Assembly: GCF_026104355.1 (NCBI RefSeq)
Contig: NZ_CP110535.1
Coordinates: forward strand, 4,278,001-4,342,000
DNA length: 64,000 nt
DNA from: Halomonas sp. BDJS001
GTDB lineage: Bacteria > Pseudomonadota > Gammaproteobacteria > Pseudomonadales > Halomonadaceae
Reading direction: 5' to 3'
Within the stretch, counting starts at the first letter, position 1. Each line of letters starts with the position of its first letter. A program made the position numbers and the translations under genes. The notes under the pieces are model-generated. The model was given only the letters and a program-made list of their open reading frames with translations, did not search any database and had not been told where the DNA came from. Below, piece after piece: positions 54,441 through 64,000 of this stretch.

Positions 54441-57400
54441 TCAGGGAGAAGAGTGTGAGTTGTTGTGGTGAGGCTGGCGTAAATCTGCGCTACGTTGTTT
54501 TACTTGTTGCCAAGGCGCTTTGTCTGGGGCAAAACGCGCTCGGAGATAGGTCGTCAAATCAGCGACCTGGGTATTACTAAAGCTGTCGGCAAAGCCTGGC
54601 ATGCTACCAATACCGGGAACGTGTTCGGCGTGAACACCGCCCAAAATTGACTGAATAACGTTATCGGGATGATCGCTGTGCAAATTGGTATTCAGCGCCA
54701 GATTAGTGCTTGCCCTCGAAAAGGTAGGCACACCAGAATCAGCATGACACGCCGCACAGGCGCCCTCGAAGAGCCGCTCCCCTGCCTCCATTTCTGTTGA
54801 GCTAACGGCGGCACTGGTCACGCGCTGCGTAGCGTCCGCCACGGCCGTATCGCTATTAGCTGTGGGCGCCTGCATCTGGGCAGCCACATAGTGGGCAATA
54901 GCCCGCACATCATATTCAGGTAGCTCTGCCAGCCCCGCTACCACTGGGGCCATAGGGCCAGAGGCAACGCCGTGTAGCTCAGATTCACCGTGGCGCAGAT
55001 AGTCGTAAAGCGATGTTTCACTCCACGGGATGGGCGCACGAGACAGCGTATTAAGCGGTGGCGCTTCCCAACCATCTACAAAGGCACCGGCAAAATATGC
55101 CTCGCCGCTTTTCTCAGCCCCCATGGCATTGCGGGGGCTATGGCAGGCGCTGCAGTGGCCTAATCCTTCGGCAAGGTAGGCTCCCCGGTTATACAGCTCG
55201 CTTTGCATGGGGTCAGGCTGAAAAGGAGTTGCGTCGTGATAAAGCGTATTCCAGCCTGCCATTAAGCTACGCACACTGAAGGGGAAAGTGAGCGCATTGG
55301 CTTTTTTTTCAGTCGACACGGGGGGCTGAGCCATTAAGTAGGCGTAAAGCGCCTGTAAATCGGCATCACTGGTCTTGGCAAATGCCGTATAGGGGAACGC
55401 GGGATAAAGGTGGCTGCCATCACGGCTAATGCCGTGTCGCATGGCGCGCTCAAAGGCTGCGTAAGACCACTGACCAATCCCCGTCGCCTCATCCGGCGTA
55501 ATGTTCGTGCTGTAGAGCGTCCCGAAAGGTGTCTCAAACCCACGCCCACCGGCATTGGTCACGCCACCTTCGGTGGTATGGCACGCCGCGCAGTCACCTG
55601 CAGCCGCAACGAGTCGCCCGCGCTCAATGGTCTCGGCGGAGTAGAGGTTGGCGGCTGGCCGAGAGACAGGCGCAATGGCCCCTTTCCACGGCCATGCCAT
55701 GGCCGCAGTGCCCGCAATGGTGGTGAACGCTGCAGCGGCTAACCAGCGCCGTTTCGTTGACCGCGGCGGTTTCAATTTAGATGGGCGCCCTGCCTCCTCG
55801 GTGGACGAAGCTTCGAGTGCCTGGCGTACGCGATTGGCGGTAAACGGTGGTTGGCGAAAACGCAGGCCGGTGGCATCAAAAAGCGCATTGGCTATTACCG
55901 CAACACCCGGCGATAGCTCCGCCCCGGTTAAAACGTCTTCACCGACGGTTTGATTAACACCTCCCTCAACAGGGCTTGGCGAAGAAGGGGTGGTTGGTAA
56001 TCCTGCTGAATATTCACTTTTAGTCAGCGCACAACTGCCGTCACCCCACTCGTCGAAACTGGGCGCCTGCCCCAAAAGGGGGCGCGCCTCGCCCAATACC
56101 CGGGCCTGTAGCGTTTGCTGAAGGCGATCAGTATCCACATCTGGGCCAGCGTCCTGCCCTACCACCAAACGGGTAAGCTGGACATCGCCGGTAATACGAT
56201 TGACCTCAACATCGGCAATCCAGGCAGAGCGCACGCCCGATTCCACGCGTTGTTCGCGGTCAGGTAGTTGGGAGTAGGCAAAACCCCGCCCGCGCAATAG
56301 ATCCTGGGGTAAAGAGTCCGCTGATGGATTGAACGCCCTTTGCCACTCGGCCCGTTTAGCAACGGACTCAATCAGCTCAATACCACGCGCATCGTCAAGA
56401 TGGCGAAGTCGCAGCGCGACAGGGTCTTGATCACTCTCACGGGCCACCTCATCTAAAAAGGATTCCCGCGCAAACGTCTGCTGTATCCCCATTAAGGTGG
56501 AGTTGGAGGAGAGCGAAGCTGGCTGGGAGCGTGCGGCAAGGTATTGATCGCGAAATACATAGGGCGAGAACGGCGCTGTGTCTTGCTCGCCGACGGTGGC
56601 CTCAGCACTAGACGTTGCTATCGTGGCCCGGCCACTTAACAACAACCCAACGGCAGCCACCTCACCAGTAAGATTGGCCTGCTGATAGTGATAACGGGCT
56701 ATCTCACCACTACTGGCAATATCCGCGTTTAGGCTAATTCGCTGCGCTTGGCCCAATGCCTGAACATCCTTGGCGTAGCGGGCATCCAGCCAGACGGCGA
56801 CTGGGCCGCCCACAGCTCGCGACATCAACGCTGCATCCACGGCGGCATCGTCACCGCAATGGCGACCCAGCCCTGAGGCCTGATGTGATGTGTGTTCACC
56901 ATCGGAGCTATAAAGCTCAATCTGGCTAATATCCAGCGCGGTTAAACGGCTTAGATCCTGTTTAAGCGCCGTTGGGGTAACGGTTTGCCCCCACACACTC
57001 AATTGTTGATCGCGGCAATCGGCGATTACCCAGCTGGGGTGATGGCCCCAGCGCATGCGACTCGGCCAGCCATACGCATGGTTCGAATGCGTGTATGACG
57101 GGCTAGGCTTAACAAGAGGCGATTCACAGGGCGCTTGATCGCTATCAGGCGCTTTTTCGGGCGCCTGGTGAACGGCCTGCCACTCAACCTGCAGCTGTTT
57201 AGCGGCATCGGTCGCCAAGGCCAAACTATCGGCCACCACCCCCACAAAGCTCCCTTCCACCACTACTTCAATAGATCCGGATAGTGAGGCAATACTGCTG
57301 CTATCGACGCCCACTAAGCGATCACTATCAAAGTGCTCGCCATTCCACCGGTAGTAAGGAGGACGCACGACGACACCAAAACGTGCCTTCGCTAGCAGCG

Positions 57401-57452
57401 CGGGGATGCCGGCCTGTTTTTGCTGGCCATGGAGCATCGACCCTTCACTCAT
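54441..57452 (-). CDS. nicB: Nicotinate dehydrogenase large subunit (molybdopterin plus cytochrome c domains), N-terminally short
   Basis: The 1003-residue protein fuses two parts. Residues 1-560 are a molybdopterin-dependent hydroxylase chain: RFGVVVRPPYYRWNGEHFDS, FVGVVADSLALATDAAKQLQ, GLGRHCGDDAAVDAALMSRA, and LTGAELSPGVAVIANALFDA holding the likely catalytic Glu. A membrane anchor at about 567-590 leads to a cytochrome c tail with three CXXCH haem sites at residues 621, 767 and 899. NicAB of Pseudomonas passes electrons through such a tail while hydroxylating nicotinate to 6-hydroxynicotinate. That NicB is, from memory, near 1190 residues. The missing part here is the N-terminal stretch before the RVVRPP-type motif, and the start is fixed by a four-base overlap with nicA. 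Function is therefore uncertain. Confidence 0.8.
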   Translation of the reverse strand: MSEGSMLHGQQKQAGIPALLAKARFGVVVRPPYYRWNGEHFDSDRLVGVDSSSIASLSGSIEVVVEGSFVGVVADSLALATDAAKQLQVEWQAVHQAPEKAPDSDQAPCESPLVKPSPSYTHSNHAYGWPSRMRWGHHPSWVIADCRDQQLSVWGQTVTPTALKQDLSRLTALDISQIELYSSDGEHTSHQASGLGRHCGDDAAVDAALMSRAVGGPVAVWLDARYAKDVQALGQAQRISLNADIASSGEIARYHYQQANLTGEVAAVGLLLSGRATIATSSAEATVGEQDTAPFSPYVFRDQYLAARSQPASLSSNSTLMGIQQTFARESFLDEVARESDQDPVALRLRHLDDARGIELIESVAKRAEWQRAFNPSADSLPQDLLRGRGFAYSQLPDREQRVESGVRSAWIADVEVNRITGDVQLTRLVVGQDAGPDVDTDRLQQTLQARVLGEARPLLGQAPSFDEWGDGSCALTKSEYSAGLPTTPSSPSPVEGGVNQTVGEDVLTGAELSPGVAVIANALFDATGLRFRQPPFTANRVRQALEASSTEEAGRPSKLKPPRSTKRRWLAAAAFTTIAGTAAMAWPWKGAIAPVSRPAANLYSAETIERGRLVAAAGDCAACHTTEGGVTNAGGRGFETPFGTLYSTNITPDEATGIGQWSYAAFERAMRHGISRDGSHLYPAFPYTAFAKTSDADLQALYAYLMAQPPVSTEKKANALTFPFSVRSLMAGWNTLYHDATPFQPDPMQSELYNRGAYLAEGLGHCSACHSPRNAMGAEKSGEAYFAGAFVDGWEAPPLNTLSRAPIPWSETSLYDYLRHGESELHGVASGPMAPVVAGLAELPEYDVRAIAHYVAAQMQAPTANSDTAVADATQRVTSAAVSSTEMEAGERLFEGACAACHADSGVPTFSRASTNLALNTNLHSDHPDNVIQSILGGVHAEHVPGIGSMPGFADSFSNTQVADLTTYLRARFAPDKAPWQQVKQRSADLRQPHHNNSHSSP

Positions 57453-57931
57453 GAGAAGCCTCCTGCAACGCGCGCGTTAATGACCACGGCACGCTCCGCT
57501 GCCTGGAGAATTTCAACATGGGTGCCACATCGACAGAGGTTATGCTCTAAAGCGGTGCGAATCTGCTGTGCAGAGGGTTGGGTATTATGGTTTAGCAGCG
57601 CACGAACAGTAATGATCATGCCGTTCAAACAGTAGCCACACTGGGCTGCCTGAGCATCGATAAAGGCTTGCTGTACAGGGTCAAGCTCACCGCCCTGGGA
57701 AAGACCATCAAGGGTGGTTACCTCATGGCCAACGGCAGCGGACACGGGCAGCACGCAGGTGCGTGCGGCCATGCCATCGATCAATACGCTGCATGCCCCA
57801 CACTCGCCCAAACCACACCCATACTTGGGCCCATTGAGCGCCAGGTCATTACGCAACACATTGAGCAGTGGTGTCTGCGGCGGCACGGCCAGCTCGCGTT
57901 CTTGCCCATTGATAGTTAGCTTTAGCGTCAT
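57449..57931 (-). CDS. nicA: Nicotinate dehydrogenase small [2Fe-2S] subunit
   Basis: The 160-residue protein has two iron-sulfur clusters. A plant-type ferredoxin cluster uses C39, C44, C47 and C59 (KYGCGLGECGACSVLIDG), and a second cluster uses C98, C101, C133 and C135 (QCGYCLNGMI, NLCRCG). This is the standard small subunit of xanthine-oxidase-family hydroxylases and carries electrons from the molybdenum centre to the cytochrome tail of NicB. It is the first gene of the minus-strand nic unit. Confidence 0.92.
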   Translation of the reverse strand: MTLKLTINGQERELAVPPQTPLLNVLRNDLALNGPKYGCGLGECGACSVLIDGMAARTCVLPVSAAVGHEVTTLDGLSQGGELDPVQQAFIDAQAAQCGYCLNGMIITVRALLNHNTQPSAQQIRTALEHNLCRCGTHVEILQAAERAVVINARVAGGFS

Positions 57932-60369
<2,438 letters not shown>

Positions 60370-60384
60370 CAAAGGCCAATAATC

Positions 60385-61167
60385 ATGACCCACAGTGCTA
60401 TCACCCGAAATGCCATGACCAAGACATACCGTATCGGCCAGATCGTTCCCAGCTCCAATATCACTATGGAGACTGAGATCCCCGCGATGCTGGCGGCGCG
60501 GCAGTTAATTCGCCCAGAACGTTTTACCTTCCACTCCAGCCGTATGCGCATGAAGACCGTCAGCAAGGATGAGTTGGCGGCCATGGATGCAGAGTCTGAC
60601 CGCTGCGCCCTAGAGCTCTCTGACGCGGCAGTGGATGTGATGGGGTATGCCTGTTTAGTCGCCATTATGGCGATGGGGCCTGGCTACCACCGAGCGTCGC
60701 AAAAGCGCCTGCGCAGCCGAACCGCAGAAAACGGCTGCGATACGCCCGTGGTGACCAGTGCAGGTGCTCTGGTGGATGCCCTGGGTGTGATGAAGGCCAA
60801 GCGCGTGGTGGTGGTGGCTCCCTACATGAAGCCGTTGACCGAAATGGTGGTGGACTACATCCGTCAGGAAGGCATTGACGTGCTCGACTACCGAGCGCTT
60901 GAGATCCCCAATAACCTGGATGTCGCTCGCCACGATCCCGCCAATCTCCCCGAAATCGTCGCCAGTCTCGATTTAAGTAACGTGGACGCTATCGTCTTGT
61001 CAGCTTGTGTACAAATGCCATCGCTGCCGGCCGTCGCCAAGGTCGAAGCCCTGACCGGTAAGCCGGTGGTTACCGCAGCTATCGCGACCACCTACGCCAT
61101 GCTCAAGGCACTCGACCTGGAGCCCATCGTACCGGGCGCAGGCGCGCTTTTATCAGGGGCTTACTAG
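60385..61167 (+). CDS. nicE: Maleate isomerase
   Basis: The 260-residue Asp/Glu racemase-fold enzyme converts maleate to fumarate. The two catalytic cysteines are C90 (MGYACLVAIMAMG) and C208 (LSACVQMPSLPAVAKV), 118 residues apart as in characterised maleate isomerases. The stretch beginning YRIGQIVPSSN and the C-terminal ATTYAMLKALDLEPIVPGAG match NicE. An 11-residue N-terminal extension precedes the usual start; the ATG at 60385 has the better ribosome-binding site, but 60418 is possible. In the nic pathway it is the last enzyme. Confidence 0.94.
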   Translation: MTHSAITRNAMTKTYRIGQIVPSSNITMETEIPAMLAARQLIRPERFTFHSSRMRMKTVSKDELAAMDAESDRCALELSDAAVDVMGYACLVAIMAMGPGYHRASQKRLRSRTAENGCDTPVVTSAGALVDALGVMKAKRVVVVAPYMKPLTEMVVDYIRQEGIDVLDYRALEIPNNLDVARHDPANLPEIVASLDLSNVDAIVLSACVQMPSLPAVAKVEALTGKPVVTAAIATTYAMLKALDLEPIVPGAGALLSGAY

Positions 61168-61178
61168 GAGATAGCGCC

Positions 61179-61871
61179 ATGACGAACCCCAGCCAAGCAA
61201 CCAACGGCAGCGAAGCTAGTGACCGCTCTTTAGATGACAGCTTAGATAACAACTACAAGGGCGTCTGGGATGGACGCATCGGTTTTGGCAAAACGTCCGC
61301 GCTGCTGGTGGTTGATTTTATGCAAGGCTACACCACACCAGGTTCGCCGCTATTTGCCCAGGGCGTGGTGGATGCGGTGGCCAATATGCCACCGCTACTC
61401 AATACCGCACGGCGCACTGGCACGCCTGTTATCCACACCAACATCCTTTATCACGCCCCGGATCAAATCGATGGCGGCATTTGGGTCAAGAAGGCGCCGG
61501 TCATGCGGGCGATGGTGGCGGGCAACCCTTACGCTGAGTTCTGCCCCGAGGTGACCCCCCGTGAAGATGAGCTGGTAATGACCAAGCAGTATGCCAGCGC
61601 GTTCTTTGGTACTTCGCTTGCCTCCACGCTGGTCGCCATGGGTATCGATACACTGATCATCACCGGCTGCTCCACCAGCGGCTGCATCCGCGCCACCGCC
61701 GTTGACGGCGTACAGCACGGCTTTCGGGTGATGGTGGTACGTGATTGCGTAGGCGACCGCCACCCCGCGCCCCATGAAGCTAACCTGTTTGATATCGATA
61801 GCAAATATGGGGATGTCATCGATAGCCAGTTGGCTATAAACCATCTATTGACCAACCCGAGCAACACATAG
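61179..61871 (+). CDS. nicF: Maleamate amidohydrolase
   Basis: The 230-residue isochorismatase-family (cysteine hydrolase) enzyme converts maleamate to maleate and ammonia. The catalytic triad is D46 (LLVVDFMQGYTTPGS), K136 (VMTKQYASAFFGT) and C169 (ITGCSTSGCIRATA). About 25 acidic, low-complexity residues precede the domain. AGGAG lies before the ATG, 11 bases after nicE. It releases the ring nitrogen of nicotinate as ammonia. Confidence 0.94.
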   Translation: MTNPSQATNGSEASDRSLDDSLDNNYKGVWDGRIGFGKTSALLVVDFMQGYTTPGSPLFAQGVVDAVANMPPLLNTARRTGTPVIHTNILYHAPDQIDGGIWVKKAPVMRAMVAGNPYAEFCPEVTPREDELVMTKQYASAFFGTSLASTLVAMGIDTLIITGCSTSGCIRATAVDGVQHGFRVMVVRDCVGDRHPAPHEANLFDIDSKYGDVIDSQLAINHLLTNPSNT

Positions 61872-61876
61872 CCCAT

Positions 61877-61921
61877 TGCTGCAGCAAAGCCACGCGACCC
61901 TAGCCCCCTGCTGCTGCAGCA
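61877..61921. repeat. Repeated 10-bp palindrome TGCTGCAGCA
   Basis: Two identical palindromes lie at 61877-61886 and 61912-61921, in the gap between nicF and the second tctC. They could be operator sites for a transporter promoter, or simply GC-rich 3' structure. No T-run follows. Confidence 0.4.
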
Positions 61922-62015
61922 TAGAAGAGGAGAAAAAACGGTATCAACGCACGCCAGCAAACATAACCATAAGATTCACCGCGTTGACCCCTGAAAAATT
62001 GAATAGGTAACTATC

Positions 62016-62990
62016 ATGAAAACACGAGATCTAATCATGTCATCCGTCCTGCTGCTAAGCCTGCAGTGGGCAGCACCTGTGCTGGCTGATGATTTTCCTG
62101 AGAAACCCATCAACATTGTGATTCCCTGGCCAGCGGGCGGTGCTTACGACCTGGCCGCAAGGCTGATGGCTGAGCATGCTAGCCAAACTTTTTCGGTACC
62201 GTTAGTCGTCCAGAACGTCACCGGTGCGGCAGGCTCCACAGGAGTAAGGCATGTGGCAGATGCCACTGCCGATGGCTATACCGTTGGCGTTATGGGTACC
62301 CATGCTATCGCCCAGAGTTTTATGAATCCCAACGCCACTGCGTTGAATGACCTCACACCCTTAGTATTTATTGGCCCCGAACCTGCCGCTCTAGCGGTCA
62401 CTGATGACACGGATATTGCGGATATATCAGCTTACCTCAATACGCTGAAGGAGGCGCCAGGCAGCATCATAAACGGCAATGACTCTCCCGGTGGCTTCTC
62501 CTACATTGCCGCTGCCATGCTTGAAAACCAGTTCGATGTTGAACTGACCAAGATTCCCTACCAAGGTTACGCTCCTACTGTTTCCGCACTGCTTTCAGGC
62601 GAAGTAATGTCTGCGCTGCTGCCTATCCCACTATTGGCTGATCAACATGATGCAGGGCAGCTCAACTTATTGGGTGTTGCGGCGGAACAACGCCATCCTT
62701 TCGCGCCCGAAGTCCCCACATTCAAGGAGCAGGGATATGACTTCATCGCGGAGGATTTCTTCATGCTCTACCTTCCCGGTGAAGTGACCGAAGCACGCAG
62801 GAATAAACTGGCTGGAATGTTCTATGAGCTACTTCAGGACACCTCGTTTCAAGACGCCGCACATGACATTGGTTTGGTGATTCAACCCAAATCACAAGAT
62901 GAGACGGAGGACTACCTGCAGCAACGTGCCGATGAGGTTTACGCGATTCTTACCGAGTCCAACCTAGTGGATGACTCACTGACACGCTAG
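62016..62990 (+). CDS. tctC: Tripartite tricarboxylate transporter substrate-binding protein (TctC/Bug family), nic locus
   Basis: The 324-residue protein has a signal peptide (MKTRDLIMSSVLLLSLQWAA, cut near LADD) and the Bug opening FPEKPINIVIPWPAGGAYDL. A second pocket block is VVQNVTGAAGSTGVRHVADA. It is distinct in sequence from the copy at 1268. It follows nicF by 144 bases, so it is possibly in the same unit, and probably binds nicotinate, a hydroxynicotinate or a pathway acid such as maleate (inference). It starts a tctC-tctB-tctA set. Confidence 0.9.
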   Translation: MKTRDLIMSSVLLLSLQWAAPVLADDFPEKPINIVIPWPAGGAYDLAARLMAEHASQTFSVPLVVQNVTGAAGSTGVRHVADATADGYTVGVMGTHAIAQSFMNPNATALNDLTPLVFIGPEPAALAVTDDTDIADISAYLNTLKEAPGSIINGNDSPGGFSYIAAAMLENQFDVELTKIPYQGYAPTVSALLSGEVMSALLPIPLLADQHDAGQLNLLGVAAEQRHPFAPEVPTFKEQGYDFIAEDFFMLYLPGEVTEARRNKLAGMFYELLQDTSFQDAAHDIGLVIQPKSQDETEDYLQQRADEVYAILTESNLVDDSLTR

Positions 62991-63010
62991 CCTTGAGCGG
63001 AGTACAGCCG

Positions 63011-63553
63011 ATGACTACTTCAGCTTTTCGGTCAGTCGCCGCTTGGCGCGATATGGCCTGCGGTACTTTTTTCTGTGGGTTCGCCCTGGTAGGACTGATT
63101 AGCGTCGTCAACAGTCCGGCCCTCATGAATAGCCTGGGCCGAGGGCTAGACCCAGGCCCCGCCTTGCTCCCCCTGGTCACACTGGGCCTGCTATTAACCG
63201 GCGGCACTCTGATTCTGATGAAGGGCATTTGGCGATGGGTGAAACACACCAAAAACCGCGGCCAAACCCTAGACAGCCCTCTGCCGGAAGTAGCTGAACA
63301 CCCCCTTCCGCCCATAAGTCAGCACCTTCATGCGGCGGCACTTCTGGGAACCCTGGCTCTCCTGCCAAGCATTGTTCAATGGCTTAGCTTCTTACCTGCA
63401 GCCCTTGCCATAACAACACCCTGGTTGTTCTGGCTGGGATACCGGCGCACCCGACGGGTCGTCCAAGCTGCGCTGCTGGGCTGCCTAATATCTAGCCTGC
63501 TATGTACCAGTCTCTATGTGATTTTTATCACACTGCTCGACGTCCCATTGTGA
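63011..63553 (+). CDS. tctB: Tripartite tricarboxylate transporter small subunit (TctB), nic locus
   Basis: The 180-residue protein has four hydrophobic segments: GTFFCGFALVGLISVVNSP, LLPLVTLGLLLTGGTLILMK, LHAAALLGTLALLPSIVQWL and the C-terminal LLGCLISSLLCTSLYVIFI. TctB topology includes the P-G-P-x-L-L-P element (RGLDPGPALLPL). GGAG eight bases before the ATG at 63011 decides this start over a TTG at 62993. Confidence 0.82.
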   Translation: MTTSAFRSVAAWRDMACGTFFCGFALVGLISVVNSPALMNSLGRGLDPGPALLPLVTLGLLLTGGTLILMKGIWRWVKHTKNRGQTLDSPLPEVAEHPLPPISQHLHAAALLGTLALLPSIVQWLSFLPAALAITTPWLFWLGYRRTRRVVQAALLGCLISSLLCTSLYVIFITLLDVPL

Positions 63554-63574
63554 TGCCCAACTCAGGAGCCGATC

Positions 63575-64000
63575 ATGCTGGTTGAAAGTTTTATTACTGC
63601 CCTGATAAGTACGCTTCTTTCGCCCTGGGGCTTATCGCTTGCCGCCCTGGGCGCACTATTAGGCATCGTTCTGGGTGCACTACCGGGTGTTAGCTCTACG
63701 ATGGCACTGGCCATATTGCTACCGCTAAGTTTCAGCATGGAGGCCCATCTGGCGATTCTGTTCTTGCTCTGCGTCTTTGTCGCCAGTGTTTACGGAGGTT
63801 CGATATCAGCCATTCTGATCAATATTCCAGGCACACCGGGCGCCATTGTGACTCAACTGGATGGTCACCCGATGGCCAAGGCAGGCAGAGCTAGAGAAGC
63901 GCTTGTTTATGCGCTGGTTGCTTCAACGATAGGTGGCGCATTTGGGCTGGGCTTGCTGGTCATTATTGCCCCCCTGCTTGCCTCTGTTGCCATGAGCTTT
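63575..64000 (+). CDS. tctA: Tripartite tricarboxylate transporter large permease (TctA), 3' end outside window
   Basis: The first 142 codons are visible and open to the right edge. They contain the TctA N-terminal block LGIVLGALPGVSSTMALAIL and the INIPGTPGAIVTQLDGHPMA motif, homologous to the permease at 2893. AGGAG lies before the ATG. It completes the second tripartite transporter after nicF. Confidence 0.9.
   Translation, partial: MLVESFITALISTLLSPWGLSLAALGALLGIVLGALPGVSSTMALAILLPLSFSMEAHLAILFLLCVFVASVYGGSISAILINIPGTPGAIVTQLDGHPMAKAGRAREALVYALVASTIGGAFGLGLLVIIAPLLASVAMSF

Overview
The window reads as a chromosomal stretch of a halophilic gammaproteobacterium, most likely Halomonadaceae (Halomonas/Vreelandella). 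This is inferred from acid-rich proteins, the mix of catabolic modules and the enzyme sequences; species cannot be decided. Almost everything is uptake plus catabolism of unusual carbon, nitrogen or phosphorus sources. I see no rRNA, tRNA, CRISPR array, prophage or intact insertion sequence.

Layout. 1-6345 (+): four-carbon acid-sugar module: an edge-truncated SAF-domain dehydrogenase-like protein, a tripartite tricarboxylate transporter (TctC/TctB/TctA), a DUF1537 kinase (OtnK type) and a class II aldolase-type decarboxylase (OtnC type). 6342-8078: Lrp regulator divergent from a textbook ACC deaminase (acdS). 8211-9983: small conserved-looking protein and the MgtE magnesium transporter. 10163-13206 (-): AraC regulator, Gfo/Idh/MocA oxidoreductase and an IolE-like TIM barrel. 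13207-13943: palindromes and a degraded LacI-family regulator.

13944-31125 is a full myo-inositol locus. On the minus strand are a sugar MFS porter, iolA-E-D-C, then iolG (broken by a one-base frameshift), iolH and an iolI-like gene. On the plus strand are the RpiR-type regulator (iolR), an inositol-type ABC transporter and iolB. Five copies of a GAA-N6-TTC operator sit upstream of five transcription units here, defining the probable IolR regulon. Uptake (MFS plus ABC), dehydrogenation (IolG), dehydration (IolE), ring cleavage (IolD), isomerisation (IolB), phosphorylation and aldol cleavage (IolC with its DUF2090 domain) and semialdehyde oxidation (IolA) are all represented.

31239-40359: a TauE/SafE exporter, then a 2-aminoethylphosphonate locus: EamA permease, phnX, phnW, an ABC uptake system (fused permease, ATPase, binding protein), a GntR/UTRA regulator and a HAD phosphatase. 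Two near-identical 12-bp palindromes (TGGTATATACCA and TGGTATAGACCA) precede phnW and the binding-protein gene. 40491-44470: divergent PAS/GGDEF/EAL and HDOD signalling proteins. 44553-51401: TRAP transporter and LysR regulator, divergent from pxpABC (5-oxoprolinase).

51570-64000 is a nicotinate degradation locus (maleamate pathway). On the minus strand are nicA, nicB, a DUF3311/sodium-solute symporter pair and nicX. On the plus strand are nicC-D-E-F followed by a second TctC/TctB/TctA set cut by the window edge. NicB lacks the N-terminal part usual for its family, which is the main doubt about whether nicotinate itself is the entry substrate.
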